Source: Cercis canadensis (Eukaryota; Streptophyta; Magnoliopsida; Fabales; Fabaceae). Taken from it: a DNA stretch of 64,000 bases. The notes under the pieces were generated by a model. That model did not search any database, was not told where the DNA came from, and saw only the letters and a program-made list of their open reading frames with translations. Both the position numbers and the translations under genes were made by a program. Of the stretch, positions 35,116-46,553 are shown piece after piece (the stretch's first letter is position 1; the number at the start of each line of letters is the position of its first letter). The stretch is taken from contig QAOA01003368.1 of NCBI GenBank assembly GCA_003255065.1, forward strand, positions 1,771,286 to 1,835,285, written 5' to 3'.

Positions 35116-36952
35116 ATTGACCTAGATGTAATTCGCGAAGTTGACCTCAATAAGCTTGAGCCCTGGGACATTCAAGGTATTTACCAAACTTATCCTGTTT
35201 AATTACCATCATTTAAATTTTTTATTGAAAAAGGCAATTAGTTAGTTAGGTATAGTCTTTGAGGGCAGAAAATAATTTATGAGAAGTACTTATGCATGCT
35301 TCATGTAGTAACGCACAATTGATATTTTGAGAATGACTGCACATAAACAATTAATTATTACTAATATGTGGGTCTAATAGTACATTAGTTTTTTTTTTTC
35401 TTTACACGGCCCATTCTATTATTCTAGAGAGTAATTTTTTTATTTTTTTTTAAAAAAAGGCTGCTTTTAAATATAGTGTTCCCTTGAAATATGAAATGCA
35501 GATATAAACAGTTTTCTTCTATGTATTCAAGTTTACAGAAATAAGCTTATTTTTATTTGTAGACAAATATGTAGTTTTGGATTTCTGGGAAAAACAGAAG
35601 TTGGAAACCAAACTAGGAAATGGTCTTTCTATATTGTATAGATTGTATGTTGGGGGTTTAATTCTTCACATGTACTCCTTTCCTTTATCTTCGACGTTAC
35701 CATATAGAAAAGGAAAACATAAAGAATTGATTAATGTTGTTGCAGAGAAGTGCAAAATAGGGTCAACCCCTCAGAACGACTGGTATTTCTTCAGTCACAA
35801 GGACAAGAAGTATCCAACTGGAACTAGAACGAATAGGGCAACAGCAGCAGGATTCTGGAAGGCCACCGGTAGGGATAAGATCATCTACAGCGGGTTTAGA
35901 AGAATTGGGTTGAGGAAAACACTGGTCTTTTACAAGGGACGGGCTCCCCATGGACAAAAATCTGATTGGATAATGCATGAATATAGGCTAGAAGACAACA
36001 CCCATGACCCGATTGTAAGCAAAGCAACCACTAATTCATATTTGACTTCAGTTTCATGTCATTAACTTTTTTGTTATATGATAGCACGGAGGTTTAAACA
36101 AAAGACCTAGTAGCTTTTGTTTCATGTTATTTGCTCCTTAATTAACTTATTCGTTGATGCCTTTTTTTTTTTTTTTTCTGTTTCCAAATAAAGCAGGTTT
36201 CGGGTCCCGTAGGAGAGTCCTTGCAGGAAGAAGGATGGGTGATCTGTCGGGTATTCAAAAAAAAGAACTATCAGAAAACCATAGACAGTCCTAACACCTC
36301 GTCCACCTCCATCTCCATGAATTCAAACACCCAAATACTAGGTTCAGGAACTGATCATAGGATCCTGGACCAAATTCTCTCGTACATGGGAAGCACGAGT
36401 TGCAAGATGGAAAACGATTCGTTTGGCAAATTCAACACTATTGTCTCTGACGACGACGATACATACAGCAATGATAGATTTATCCATCTTCCCAGATTGG
36501 AAAGCCCGAGCATGAATAATAATTCATCAGCTGGAGTGAATTTGGAGAATGAATCTAGTTTAGAAGCTGCTTGCGTTTATGATCAATCAATTGTTGACAT
36601 TTTTACAGAAACTGAACCTTGTTCGTCGTGTCCAAGTGAACATCATGAGGGCTCCAAGACAAAGCTGAATAACTGGGTTGCCCTTGACAGGCTAGTGGCT
36701 TCTCAACTGAATGGCCAATTGCAACAAGAGCCCTACTCCAAGCAGCATCTATCGTGCTTCAGTTTCAGTCATGTTCCTAATGATGATGTTCAGGTACCAG
36801 CAACCCATTACTCACATTCAAGCAGATCAATAATAAATCAAATCCCCGAGATCTACGGCAACAACAACAACAACAGAGACAATAACGAGAATGATCTATG
36901 GAGCATCACAAAGTCGTCTTCAGATCCATTGTGTCACTTGCCTGTACTATAA
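34993..36952 (+). CDS. NST3: NAC transcription factor of the NST/SND1 secondary-wall group
   Basis: Three exons: 34993-35176, 35746-36014 and 36197-36952, giving 402 aa. NAC subdomains run in order over about residues 15-172: [14 protein letters not shown] (A), [13 protein letters not shown] (B), [17 protein letters not shown]...FWKATGRDK (C), [19 protein letters not shown] (D) and [12 protein letters not shown] (E). Specific to NST/SND1 are [12 protein letters not shown] at the start, the [15 protein letters not shown] block (about residues 307-322) and the acidic tail ending [24 protein letters not shown] in subdomain D favours SND1/NST3 over NST1. Known relatives are nuclear master switches that turn on cellulose, xylan and lignin genes in fibres and vessels. 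An Asn run lies near the C terminus. A later in-frame ATG at 35005 could also serve. The symbol is by clade, not by proven orthology. Confidence 0.9.
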
Positions 36953-38600
36953 GACAATTAAGTATACTCAAGAGTAGTGTATTTAATTTAGTTTTTGGAT
37001 AATTTGTGCAAAAAGTTACAAACCATGATATGGGGTTTCCAAAAGCGAAACCAAACAATCTAATTTAGCTTGATCTGCAGCCAATGGTGTTATAGATACA
37101 TGCAACCCTAGCATAGAGCATATCTTCAGAATGATTGTTCCAGAAGCGCAGATAAGCTAACCAATATGCATGCATATTGCTAAAATAAATAAATAGAAAA
37201 ATAAATCCAATCAGATTCAGAGGTGATATTCAAGATCTATATGATCATACCTATACTATGTGGCATTGTCAACTGTCAACCATCATACTTTCTGTGGAAT
37301 TTCTCCTTAATTTGTTGCCTTTTGTGCTCTTGTAACTCTTAAAAACAAAAGTTGCAAGGGTTTCTCAAAAGTTATATAAACATTTTAAAATGTCAAAACT
37401 TTGTAAAAGAGTTACAAGTAGACACTAGTGTGTGCTAAAGTGCAAAACTCATCATATATAGTGAATCCCCACCATGTGCACTATATATTTTATACTATAC
37501 CACTACCACTAAGTTAACATAGAATATTAATTAACTGAATTTGTTCTGTTAGATGTGAATCCCCACTATTAATCATATACCGTATGTGAATTGTGGCGGT
37601 GGACCGGTGGTTGAGTTCTTTAATAAGCTCAATGGCTGACAAATGAAAATGGTTGACAAAAGGTTAATTATATCATGATCTATCAGTTGGAATAGAGGAC
37701 ACGCCATCTTTTTTCTACAAAATTTCCTTACTTACACACATTATTAATTTAATTAGACCCACTTAAAAACTTTTTATTGAATGATTTCAGATTTAACTAG
37801 ACCCACTACCACTAGCATTTCTCTTAAAAACCAAATAATATTATAAAAATATTTCCCCAAAAAATTTACACGAACAATGGAAATTAGAGTAAGCATTTTC
37901 NTTAGAGTAAACATTTTCAAAGGGTACTCATTTACTGTAATGCAAACGCATTCTAAGAAGAAACTTTCTTTCTTTTTCTTTTTTTGTACTGTCTTATGTG
38001 ACTTTTGGTTTAATTATATTTGATAAAAATTGAAATAATATCTGTGAAAAAGAATACTTGTGCATAATAGTTAGGGTTGTTTGTTTTGACGGATAGCATT
38101 CTCAAAAAATAATTTCATATAAATATGTTTCTAAAAAATATTTTTGAGTTAAAAATATAATTATAAGAAAAATGAGAAAACGACTTCCATCCATTAGAAA
38201 TGATTTTTTTTCCCTTTTAAAAGGTTACAATTATTAATTTTCTGTGTCAATTATACACAAGAGACAGAAAAATGCTTTTCTGAAACTTCTTTTTCTACAC
38301 TAAATACAACATTTCTTTATTTTTTTTTAAAAAAAAAAAAAAAACTCGTATTGGAGCAAACTTTTTTTAGCCAGTTATTTTTCATAACACACGCATTCTA
38401 AGAAGAAAAAATTGCTTTTGTTTGATTCCTCGTGTGATTTTTTTGGTTTATATTGGTTAGAATTGATATTATGCAATAAATGGTAAATTTAATGGTGTCA
38501 ATGAATTTGACCCCTGATGCAAAGGTGTGCGAGCACTTAATTTGGTTCCCAGTTGAGGAGTTGGAATAATGGTGAATGCTATATTCTTTTTTCCTCTTTG
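36953..38600. other. 3' flank of the NAC gene, AT-rich spacer
   Basis: Presumed 3' untranslated sequence, then AT-rich DNA with no recognised gene. A single N at 37901 sits between two 17-base near-identical pieces (ttagagtaagcattttc and ttagagtaaacattttc), a minimal version of the other N-flanked duplications. Confidence 0.4.
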
Positions 38601-38619
38601 ATTGAGTGTGGTTGAAAGT

Positions 38620-39155
38620 TGAAAAGGCCGATCTACAACGGGCTCCATGAGTATACAGGGGCAAAGGAAGATCCTAAGAAAAGTTATCTCATCTGGTGCA
38701 GGTGTCATCTTCCTCCACCAGGTTTTTTCAAGTTGGACACTGATGCTGCTGTTAGTGGTTCTGTAAAATGTGGCTGTTATGCTATTGTTCGTAAGGAAGA
38801 AGGTTTGGTCATGGCTGCCTCTTTCTTGATTGTTCTTTTGAGCTACAGCATATGCCTTAGCAGTTAAATACAACATTAAACTGGGGCAAGAGCTTTGGTT
38901 CTTTGCTTCAGGAGGTTGTATCTGTTGTCAAAGGAGATTGTGTAACTTATTATACTTTGGTAGAGTTACTCAAGATTGCAAGAAGATGCTCAGAGGCTTT
39001 TTGGACTTCTCTTTGAGTCTTGTTCACAACACAAGCAACCTTGTCACTCACCAATTGGCTAATCTCCATTTTTCTTTACAAATTAAATGCAACTTGCTCT
39101 TGGACAACGCTTCGCAAGATATTATCAATCTTGCTCACCAACATGTATTGTGATC
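38620..39155 (+). mobile_element. LINE-derived RNase H remnant
   Basis: The plus strand encodes FFKLDTDAAVSGSVKCGCYA followed by IVRKEEGLVMAAS, the start of the RNase H-like domain at the end of plant LINEs and related elements. After frameshifts, the region near 39.0 kb gives FSLSLVHNTSNLVTHQLAN, matching the end of the same domain. The conserved Asp in TDAAV is present, but the frame is broken. Confidence 0.65.
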
Positions 39156-39159
39156 CAAA

Positions 39160-40220
39160 ATAGGATGAAGAAATTATTGATAATGTACGTATTATATTTA
39201 ATTATTTCATGATCTAGGAATCAAGGTTTTGAAAGAAATCAGGGTTTTAATTTATTATGTAATTGGGAGAATTTATATTTATATGTTTGGTTCTTATGGT
39301 TTTATGTTTTTCTGTGGTTTTGTTCCTTTTGGTTCCCTGTTTCCCTTTCCTATTCTACATCATATTGGCTTTACATTGAGTTTTAATGAATTATTTCCCT
39401 TTTCAAAAACAAAACAAAAGAAGTGTCAAAATTTTTTTCTTATTAACTCAATGGTGGAGCTGGGATCTCATTCAAAATTAATTGTTGGGATAAAATCTTT
39501 GCTTCCAATGACATACTAACTGCTCATATACATATTTTATCTAGAAAGATAACAAACTTTAAGAATACTTTCCAAAATATTTTATATCATGGGAAAAGGG
39601 GCATTCTTTCCTTTCTAAATCCAAGTTCTTCTCAAAAGAATTTATTTCTGCTCACTCTGCAGCACAGTACAGACGCCCAAAATTATTCTCTATCACATTA
39701 AAGCTATTTAAAGAGCAACAAAATAGATTGTCATTAAAAGGACGCCAAAAACTGTGGTGTTTCTCCCTCTTAAATTTAAGCTTTGGCTTAAATTTTCTTT
39801 AACTGTTATCTAAGACCACACTTCTGTTCTAGTTAAACATATAAGCTTGTTGTCATGTTTCATTCATGAAAAGCACGTCATCTAGCATATCTTCACTATT
39901 TTCTTGCTTTCCTCCATATGAAATGATTTGATACTGTTTGAAAACTACTAGTTACAGGAACCATCAATAAGTCACATATTGGATAACCTTTATTTATAAA
40001 CAATTAATATCCTCTTCCAATCTAGAAATATTTAGAACACATGTAAAGCCTTGCCATAAAATGAAAGCTTAACTGCAATCATCACATAGCTAACGTTACA
40101 ATCCAGAACGCTCTTTCAAGAAAACATGCTCTTCAATCCAGAAACATCAAGCACTACATCATATTTATAGCTAACCTTACAATTTAATCTATTATCTAAA
40201 TTTTCAATTCCACTTATTTA
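39160..40220. other. Spacer, nothing recognised
   Basis: AT-rich sequence without a credible gene or repeat boundary. It lies between the LINE remnant and the F-box pseudogene. Confidence 0.35.
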
Positions 40221-40224
40221 ACAG

Positions 40225-40700
40225 ATAGCAAAGTCCCTTTCATAGTTGCAGTCGTTCCTGCCTCCAAGGGAGCTTCATAAAATGAACCACAACCATCACT
40301 ACTAATGCTTTCAACTGAGAAGGATGCCAATAAGTGTTCGTTGAGTATTTGTTCGCTTCAGCTTCTGCTAAGACCACAGAAGAGCAGTACTCAAAGGAAT
40401 AATTTCGGGTTTTCTTAAAGACCTGCAGGCAATGAGATATCAAGTGCTTCACAAACATCTCTGTCCTCATTCTATCTTCAACAAGTGCTTCATGGGTGGG
40501 CTCTCGTAACAAGGGTTATGGTGGGAAGTCAAATTCATCGAAACAAAGAAAGTGTTGCGAGCTTGTATACCTTCCCATGTCTTGGACAAGACACTGGTTC
40601 GCACAGCGTCCTATTCAGGGAGAAGACCGAGAATGTCATGAAGGAGGGCTTCAGGCAACTGAGATATCAAGTTCATGGTATACAAGAGAAGAGGGGATCT
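40225..40700 (-). pseudogene. F-box protein pseudogene (FBD/LRR class)
   Basis: Minus-strand translation from about 40680 gives ISQLPEALLHDILGLLPE, an in-frame stop, then DAVRTSVLSKTWE. This is the F-box of plant F-box/LRR/FBD proteins, which act as SCF ubiquitin-ligase adaptors when intact. Fragments nearer 40.25-40.40 kb look like a C-terminal part but are out of frame. The stop inside the F-box, the missing LRR region and the lack of a start make it a pseudogene. Confidence 0.65.
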
Positions 40701-40729
40701 ACAACTGCAACCATTCGGCTCTAGATTTT

Positions 40730-42160
40730 CGCTAGTGTGTTGTATAAAGGTCCATGGTATAGAAAGAATGGTTTACAAGGAATTTTCTCCCTAGAATTAT
40801 GTCTTATTTGCATTGTGCTCGCGTTTTTCTTTTTTTTCTTTTTTTCCTCCTCTTCCATAGTATGAAAAGGCTTTGGTTATACCATTTAGAATGGGAATTG
40901 TAATTTTGTCTACCTATTCCAAGGAATTGGAAATAATCCTTTTTAACTTCGATCAATATGCAGATAACTCTAAACATTAATTTAATAGCCTGTTTAATAT
41001 TAACATTAGTATTCATAGAGTTGAACTCAATTACAAAGGATTTCTTGTATAAAATTTGTATAAAATCATAACTTAAATATCAAATTTATTTGCAAGTAAC
41101 TTTGTAAGTAATATTTGAGGATTTGAAATTCTATTACTTTAATTTAATAGAATTTGCAAATCATTTTTTAATTGAATTCATTTCAATTTTATTTAATGAT
41201 GTTCTAAATATACTCTATTTATCTGTTAAGCTATTGTATTGCTTAAATCACACGTTTTATTATTATTATTTTATATAATGTGTGTTTGTATTAGTGTTTA
41301 ATGTTTTTAGATGACTAGGAACATGAGATACTGTATTTTGAGGCAAAAGCTACTCACATGATTTCCTGTGATTCTTCTAGGTGAGTGTGACATCATGCGA
41401 TTTTACTATTCTAATTGTATGTTGTATCATTATTTTATTTAGTATATTTTTTTGGTTATTTAGATGCCTAGGGACACAAGTTATTGTGTTTTGAGGCGAA
41501 AGCTACTCACGTGATTTCTTTGGGTTCCAAGCGAATCTAAGTTTCTAATAATGTAATTTTAAATTAAATATTTTATTATTTTATACTTTGGCTACCACTC
41601 CAAACTCAAATACGAAATTTATAAGCTCTAATAATGACTTCAGTACCATTTGGTCACATGTCGTTTGATTATTAATACTTTATTCTGTTTGTGTTGGATT
41701 TCTAATGCTTGTGAAAAATATTTATGTACACCCGGAGTATTACTCCCATGAATACATACAAGTGGGTCTCACATGTGAGTTTTATAGAAAATTTCTACTT
41801 TTTATGTGTCTTGTGCTACTAGTACTCCCGGTTTACTTAAAAAATTTAAGGAACATGAGATATTTGTGTTCCAAGTTATAACTAAATATCCCTGGAAATA
41901 TGGCAAGGGTATGGATAGTGGATTCATAGCTGCTAAGGAATCGCAGGTAGCAGAGGTTGAAAGGCCACGAGTAGGGGCCGAAGGAGATCCTGAAATTGTA
42001 ACACATAAGGAAAATTTATACATGGCCCCGCAACCAATCAAAAATATATATGGCCCCTTACAAAAGTTTCAAATTTTTAGGACCCTTGTTAATGTGTAGA
42101 ACGATTCCAGTTGGAGAAGAAGAGGATGAATTTAGGAGCGTGAGGCATCTTTATGACACA
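40730..42160. other. Spacer with a local duplicated motif
   Basis: AT-rich and without a supported gene. A segment of about 75 bp occurs twice, near 41.31-41.39 and 41.46-41.54 kb, each with tgttttgaggc or tattttgaggc followed by aaagctactcac. An open stretch at 41806-42099 has no recognisable domain. Confidence 0.35.
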
Positions 42161-42162
42161 GA

Positions 42163-43045
42163 CATTACAAGAAAAGTCAGTTTTTCTCATGGAACAAATC
42201 CGTGAGAAATGAGAGAAAATTCTATGAGAAACGTATTTCTCACAAAATTTTTCATGGATGTCATTTCGTGATAAAAAATAGTGTGACAAACTCAATTTTT
42301 CACGCAAAATGTCGTCCGTGAGAAAGTTCTCACGGAATTTATCCGTGAGAAAATAAAAATGTTCAGTGAGAAAGGTCCGTGAAGTCTCATGACTAGTTCG
42401 TGGTTTTTCTCACGGATTATGTTCGTGAGAAATATTTCTCACGAACTCAATTCGAGAGAAAACCCGTGAAAAGTTATAAAAATTAATTTTTTTTATTTGA
42501 GTTTTCTCATGAAATTTTCCGTGAGAAATACCCCTTCAGCCCCCATCTTACACCATTTTTTTTACTAACCTAAAACCTACATAATACAATAACCAGCAAC
42601 AGCACAAGCAGAACAACAGTAGAGGAGCATAATGCAATCAAAATTTATATTAAATTAAAGAATGTACAAAAGAATCTATAAAAAAAAAAAAAAAAAAAAA
42701 NAAAAAAAAAAAACATACACAACAAGAATCTTTACATATCTCTAGGCTCTACTAAAGTTCCAAATCCGTAAGAAATGATGGCCGAACAAAAAATGCAACG
42801 TCAATATCAGTGATATGAACAAGAGTTTTGTAACACAAAAATATAACACATTAGTAGCCAGAAAACATAAAATATCTAAAAATACAACATAGAAGGAAAT
42901 GTGAGGAGGACCTGGGTAATATCAATCACTTTTTAGTACATAATCACTTGGGGGATCTTCCTCGGTTTCATCATCACTACTATGATATTCATCTTCTTCC
43001 TCTTCAACATCTATATAAGCGTTACTTAGTGGCATTAATTTTCCC
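42163..43045 (-). mobile_element. CACTA (En/Spm-like) transposon remnant
   Basis: The terminus reads CATTACAAGAAAAGTC, one base off the classic CACTACAAGAAAA end. The next 350 bp are packed with direct and inverted copies of ccgtgagaaa / tttctcacgg, the subterminal repeats expected of CACTA elements. Farther in, the minus strand (about 43041-42941) encodes DVEEEEDEYHSSDDETEEDP followed by PSDYVLKSD and a stop, like the acidic C-terminal tails of CACTA-encoded proteins. No opposite terminus is found, so only one end survives. A poly-A run with a single N (42701) lies inside. Confidence 0.65.
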
Positions 43046-43439
43046 ATCTTTTTTCAACATCTATATAAGCGTACTCTTAACATAATACTATGATGATGCC
43101 AAATTGTTTAGGTTAATAATGAAAAATTAGATTCAATAAAGAGTGAATTTTAGGTAAAATTATATTTGGATGAATCAAAAACCTTTTGAGTAGTATAGAA
43201 ACTTCATAGAATTGCTTTTACTATTAAAGCTTTTTTATTAAAAATGCCAGAAAAGCTTTCGAAGTATTATACTAAATAAAGATAAATTAGGTAACCCTCC
43301 CAAAACTTCTTACTAGGTTCCAAAAACTGTTACGATGGGGGCACGATCTTACCACGAAAATAAGGCAGAACACGGTTCCAGGACATTGAAGTCATGGCAA
43401 AAGTGTTTAAAAAAATAAATCAAATAAAATAAAGAAGAA

Positions 43440-43668
43440 GACGAAGACACTGACGCGCGTATTGACTTGGCCTTGGCCATTGGTGTTCTCATTAACATAC
43501 AACATTTCCCCTTACTTTCCCGCGACTTTCCAAGGAAACTATTTGGTCATTATTAATCACACTCATATATAACACTCTCCTTACCTATCAATCTCAGTAT
43601 ATAATACAGTTCAAGTTACTCTTCCACTTGTGTTCAAAATAGATTTACAAAGCTTTTCCGGGAACAAA
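43440..43668 (+). promoter_or_regulatory. SAG101-like copy 1 promoter: W-box and TATA box
   Basis: A W-box core TTGACT lies at 43462, about 207 bp before the start codon, within a block (gcgcgtattgactt ... ccccttactttcccgcgact) shared with the other two copies. TATATAA at 43598-43604 lies about 65 bp before the ATG. W-boxes are WRKY-factor sites common in defence genes; regulation by WRKY factors is inferred. Confidence 0.55.
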
Positions 43669-46553
43669 ATGAACCACTCTACACTGTAATGGCGTTTTCC
43701 TCTTTCCTCTCTTTGTTCTTTTTCTGGATTTTGGTTTACACCAGAAACCCATAACAGAAATAAATGAACTGCTGATTGTTACTGTTTCTGGGTTTTTTGT
43801 TCTTGTGCTTGCAGATTTAGCAGTGGATTAGAGTTCGCAAATCTTGTGGCTAGCCCTAGTCTTCTTCGCCGTTCTTGGAATTCAATCTCTGACCTTCATG
43901 ATGGCGTCGATTCAAACCAGCAGCTACCCTCATCTTTCTCCCTCAACTACCAAGTTTACAACCACACAGATTTCACAATTATAGCATTTGTGACTACACC
44001 AATTTCTACACAACATCATCTTCAACCTGATTTGGTTTCATCCTTAGCCCTCAGGGAGAATTACAATTTCCCTCACTTTGAATTTCTTTGCTCAAAGAAA
44101 TGTCCATCTTTCTCTGTTAACAAGACTGCCGTTGACCTCTTCTGTTCTCAGCGTGATCACCTCAGTTTACTGAAATCTCAGGTTCCTTCTTCAATACTCT
44201 AAACCTTTTTAATCTCTATTTTTTAAATTTTGTCTGGATAATTCTTTAACTATGAAATCTAATGGAATCTTTGAAATGTCTGGATAAACACTCTTTTTGC
44301 ATTTGACTTGATTAGACTAGACACTTGACAATGATCATTTTCCTTCCCATATATCAAATTGCTTATCTTACTAAATCCAAAAAACTAAAGAAGAGAGTTT
44401 TACTTTCCAAAATAGTAATAACAATCATATTAGTATCTAGCTGCTTGCAGGACAGAATTTTCCTTCTTTTTTTTTTTTCCAGTACATGAAAGCCTTGAAG
44501 TGGTCAGCTTGGCCTTTGCCCAACCTTAAACTTTTTTTTTGTTTTTTATAAAGAAATTTTAGGATAATTAAACTTTGGTCCCAGCAATATTCATAGTTTG
44601 GCCTGGGCAAGGATTTTTTTTATGGCTCCACCACTGCATGAGACCACTAGCATGTGTTATGGAGTTTAATAAATGACAGATTGATCATTTTGCTTCAAGA
44701 TATCAAATTGTTTTTCTTAGACAACGAAAGGAAAAAAAAAATTAGAAAAATAAAGAAGAGTTATTAGTTTCCAATTAATATAGTAATAAAGTAATAATAA
44801 TGATGTTAGCATCTAGCTGCTTGTGGGACTGGTAGTTTTTCTTTGGTACACAATGTCATGCAAGTTTGATCCTAATACATAAACTACAATAATATTGTGC
44901 AAATGAATGCAATGCAGATTGATGACTCCAAACCATTGATTGTTACTGGACATGCTCTTGGAGGATCAATTGCTTCTCTCTTCACTATATGGCTACTAGG
45001 TACTATTGGTTCAGTACCAGCAAGAAAAGAAAAGACAGTAGTATTGGTCCAGCCTCAGAAAAGACAGAGAACAGATAGTAGGGGTACAGAGCAGAAAGGG
45101 CCACTCTGCATCACCTTTGGTTCACCCCTTATTGGTGATCAAAATCTGCAACAAGCAATATCACAAAGCTCAACATGGAATTCTTGTTTTCTGCACGTTG
45201 CTTCCCACAAAGACCCAGTTCCTAGGTTGTTCATTTCCCGCCATAGTTCTTCAGTTGCTGAGCTTAGTACTCAAACCATTGTCTACAAGCCTTTTGGAAC
45301 ATTTCTCTTGAGTTCTGATAAAGGTTCTGCTTGTTTTGAGGATCCTGAATCTATTTTGGAACTTCTAGTCGCAATGGGCTCAATGAACAATCCAAATCAA
45401 GGATTGCAGACTTCTGATTATGGAACTATTGTGAAAAATCTCAGCCGGAAGGCGATCTGCAAGGACTCTACACCACTGGGTGAAAACATCACTGGTTCTC
45501 TTCCACTACGAGCAACTATAACTTTGCAGTTGTCGGCGCTAGGGTTTTCTCACATACAGGTAGTTAAATATCTTCATTTAATCTTTATTTATTAAAATGC
45601 TCATTTTACTGTCTCATTAAACAGCAAGAAATCTCTAATGAACCTTACTTTATGCTTCTTTTGGATGGTATGTTGTGTGAGCCTGTATGATATAACCAAT
45701 ATTTGGTGAATCTATCTTCCTTCTCACCTCATTTTTATAATAAACATGACAGCAGCAATTAGTGGAGAAGCTTGAAGTGCAAGAATCCAAATCTCAGCAG
45801 AAGAAAACTTTTGATGCATCCAAGAAATTGCTTCAAGGAAAAATGGATATGATTAACCTTGAATGGTACAAGAAGAAGTCTAAAATGCTGGGAGTAGGTT
45901 ACTATGACAACTACAAGAAGGAGGTGTATGCTTTCGACCAAGATGCTGTCATGTTTAAGAGAAGGCTCACACTTTGCTGGGAAGAAATAGTTGCAGAGGC
46001 AGGGAAGAAGCCTCAGAAAGAAGGCGCTGCTCTGCGTAAACGCTGGCTCACTGCTGGGACTAATTACAGGTTGATGGTTGAACCACTGGACATAGCTGAC
46101 TACTATAAGAGCGGGCGTAGAGACTATGTTAATCAAGGAAGATCTACACTGTATATACAGCTCCAGGATTGGCTCAAAGAAGATAAAACAGACTCAAGTG
46201 GTTTAAAAAGTTCAAGGAAAGAAAATGTGGAATCTATTTTAACCCTGGATTCTTGCTTTTGGGCACACGTTGAAGACGCTCTCCTCATGACCCAACTGTT
46301 GGCAAGTGAAGAATCCAGTCTTCCGGAGAAGGAATTGGCGAGGTTGAAATTGATTGAATTTGAGGATTATGTTTTTGGATTGCTTAAGGATTATGCAGTG
46401 TCATCAGAGATTTTTTTGGATAGTAGCTATATGGATTGGTGGTATGATTACAAGAAAATCATGGGAGATTCTTATAATTCGACACTTGCCAACTTCATGA
46501 ATAATCGTGGAAATTACGAGCAATATGCGATGGGTGATTTTGATTTCCCCTGA
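43669..46553 (+). CDS. SAG101: SAG101-like EDS1-family protein, copy 1
   Basis: Four exons: 43669-43685, 43815-44181, 44918-45559 and 45753-46553, giving 608 aa. The tiny first exon (MNHST plus two bases) is conserved in all three copies. The lipase-like domain (about 1-340) carries TGHALGGSIASLF at 138-150 and PLCITFGSPLIGD. The residue in the usual nucleophile Ser position is Ala (about A141), as in Arabidopsis SAG101, so lipase activity is not expected. The EP domain (about 343-608) has LEWYKKK, GYYDNYKKE, NYRLMVEPLDIADYY, DSCFWAHVEDALL and SSYMDWWYDYKK. Known SAG101 forms a heterodimer with EDS1 that signals with NRG1 helper NLRs after TIR-NLR activation. This copy alone has an insert of about 25 residues with a basic QKRQR patch before PLCITFG. 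Confidence 0.92.

Noticed and set aside
41806..42099. 97-aa plus-strand frame
   Set aside because: No ATG at its start, no domain and no splice context; adjacent to the CACTA end.
45759..46136. Minus-strand 125-aa frame in SAG101-like copy 1
   Set aside because: Antisense shadow of exon 4; the plus strand encodes the EP domain.
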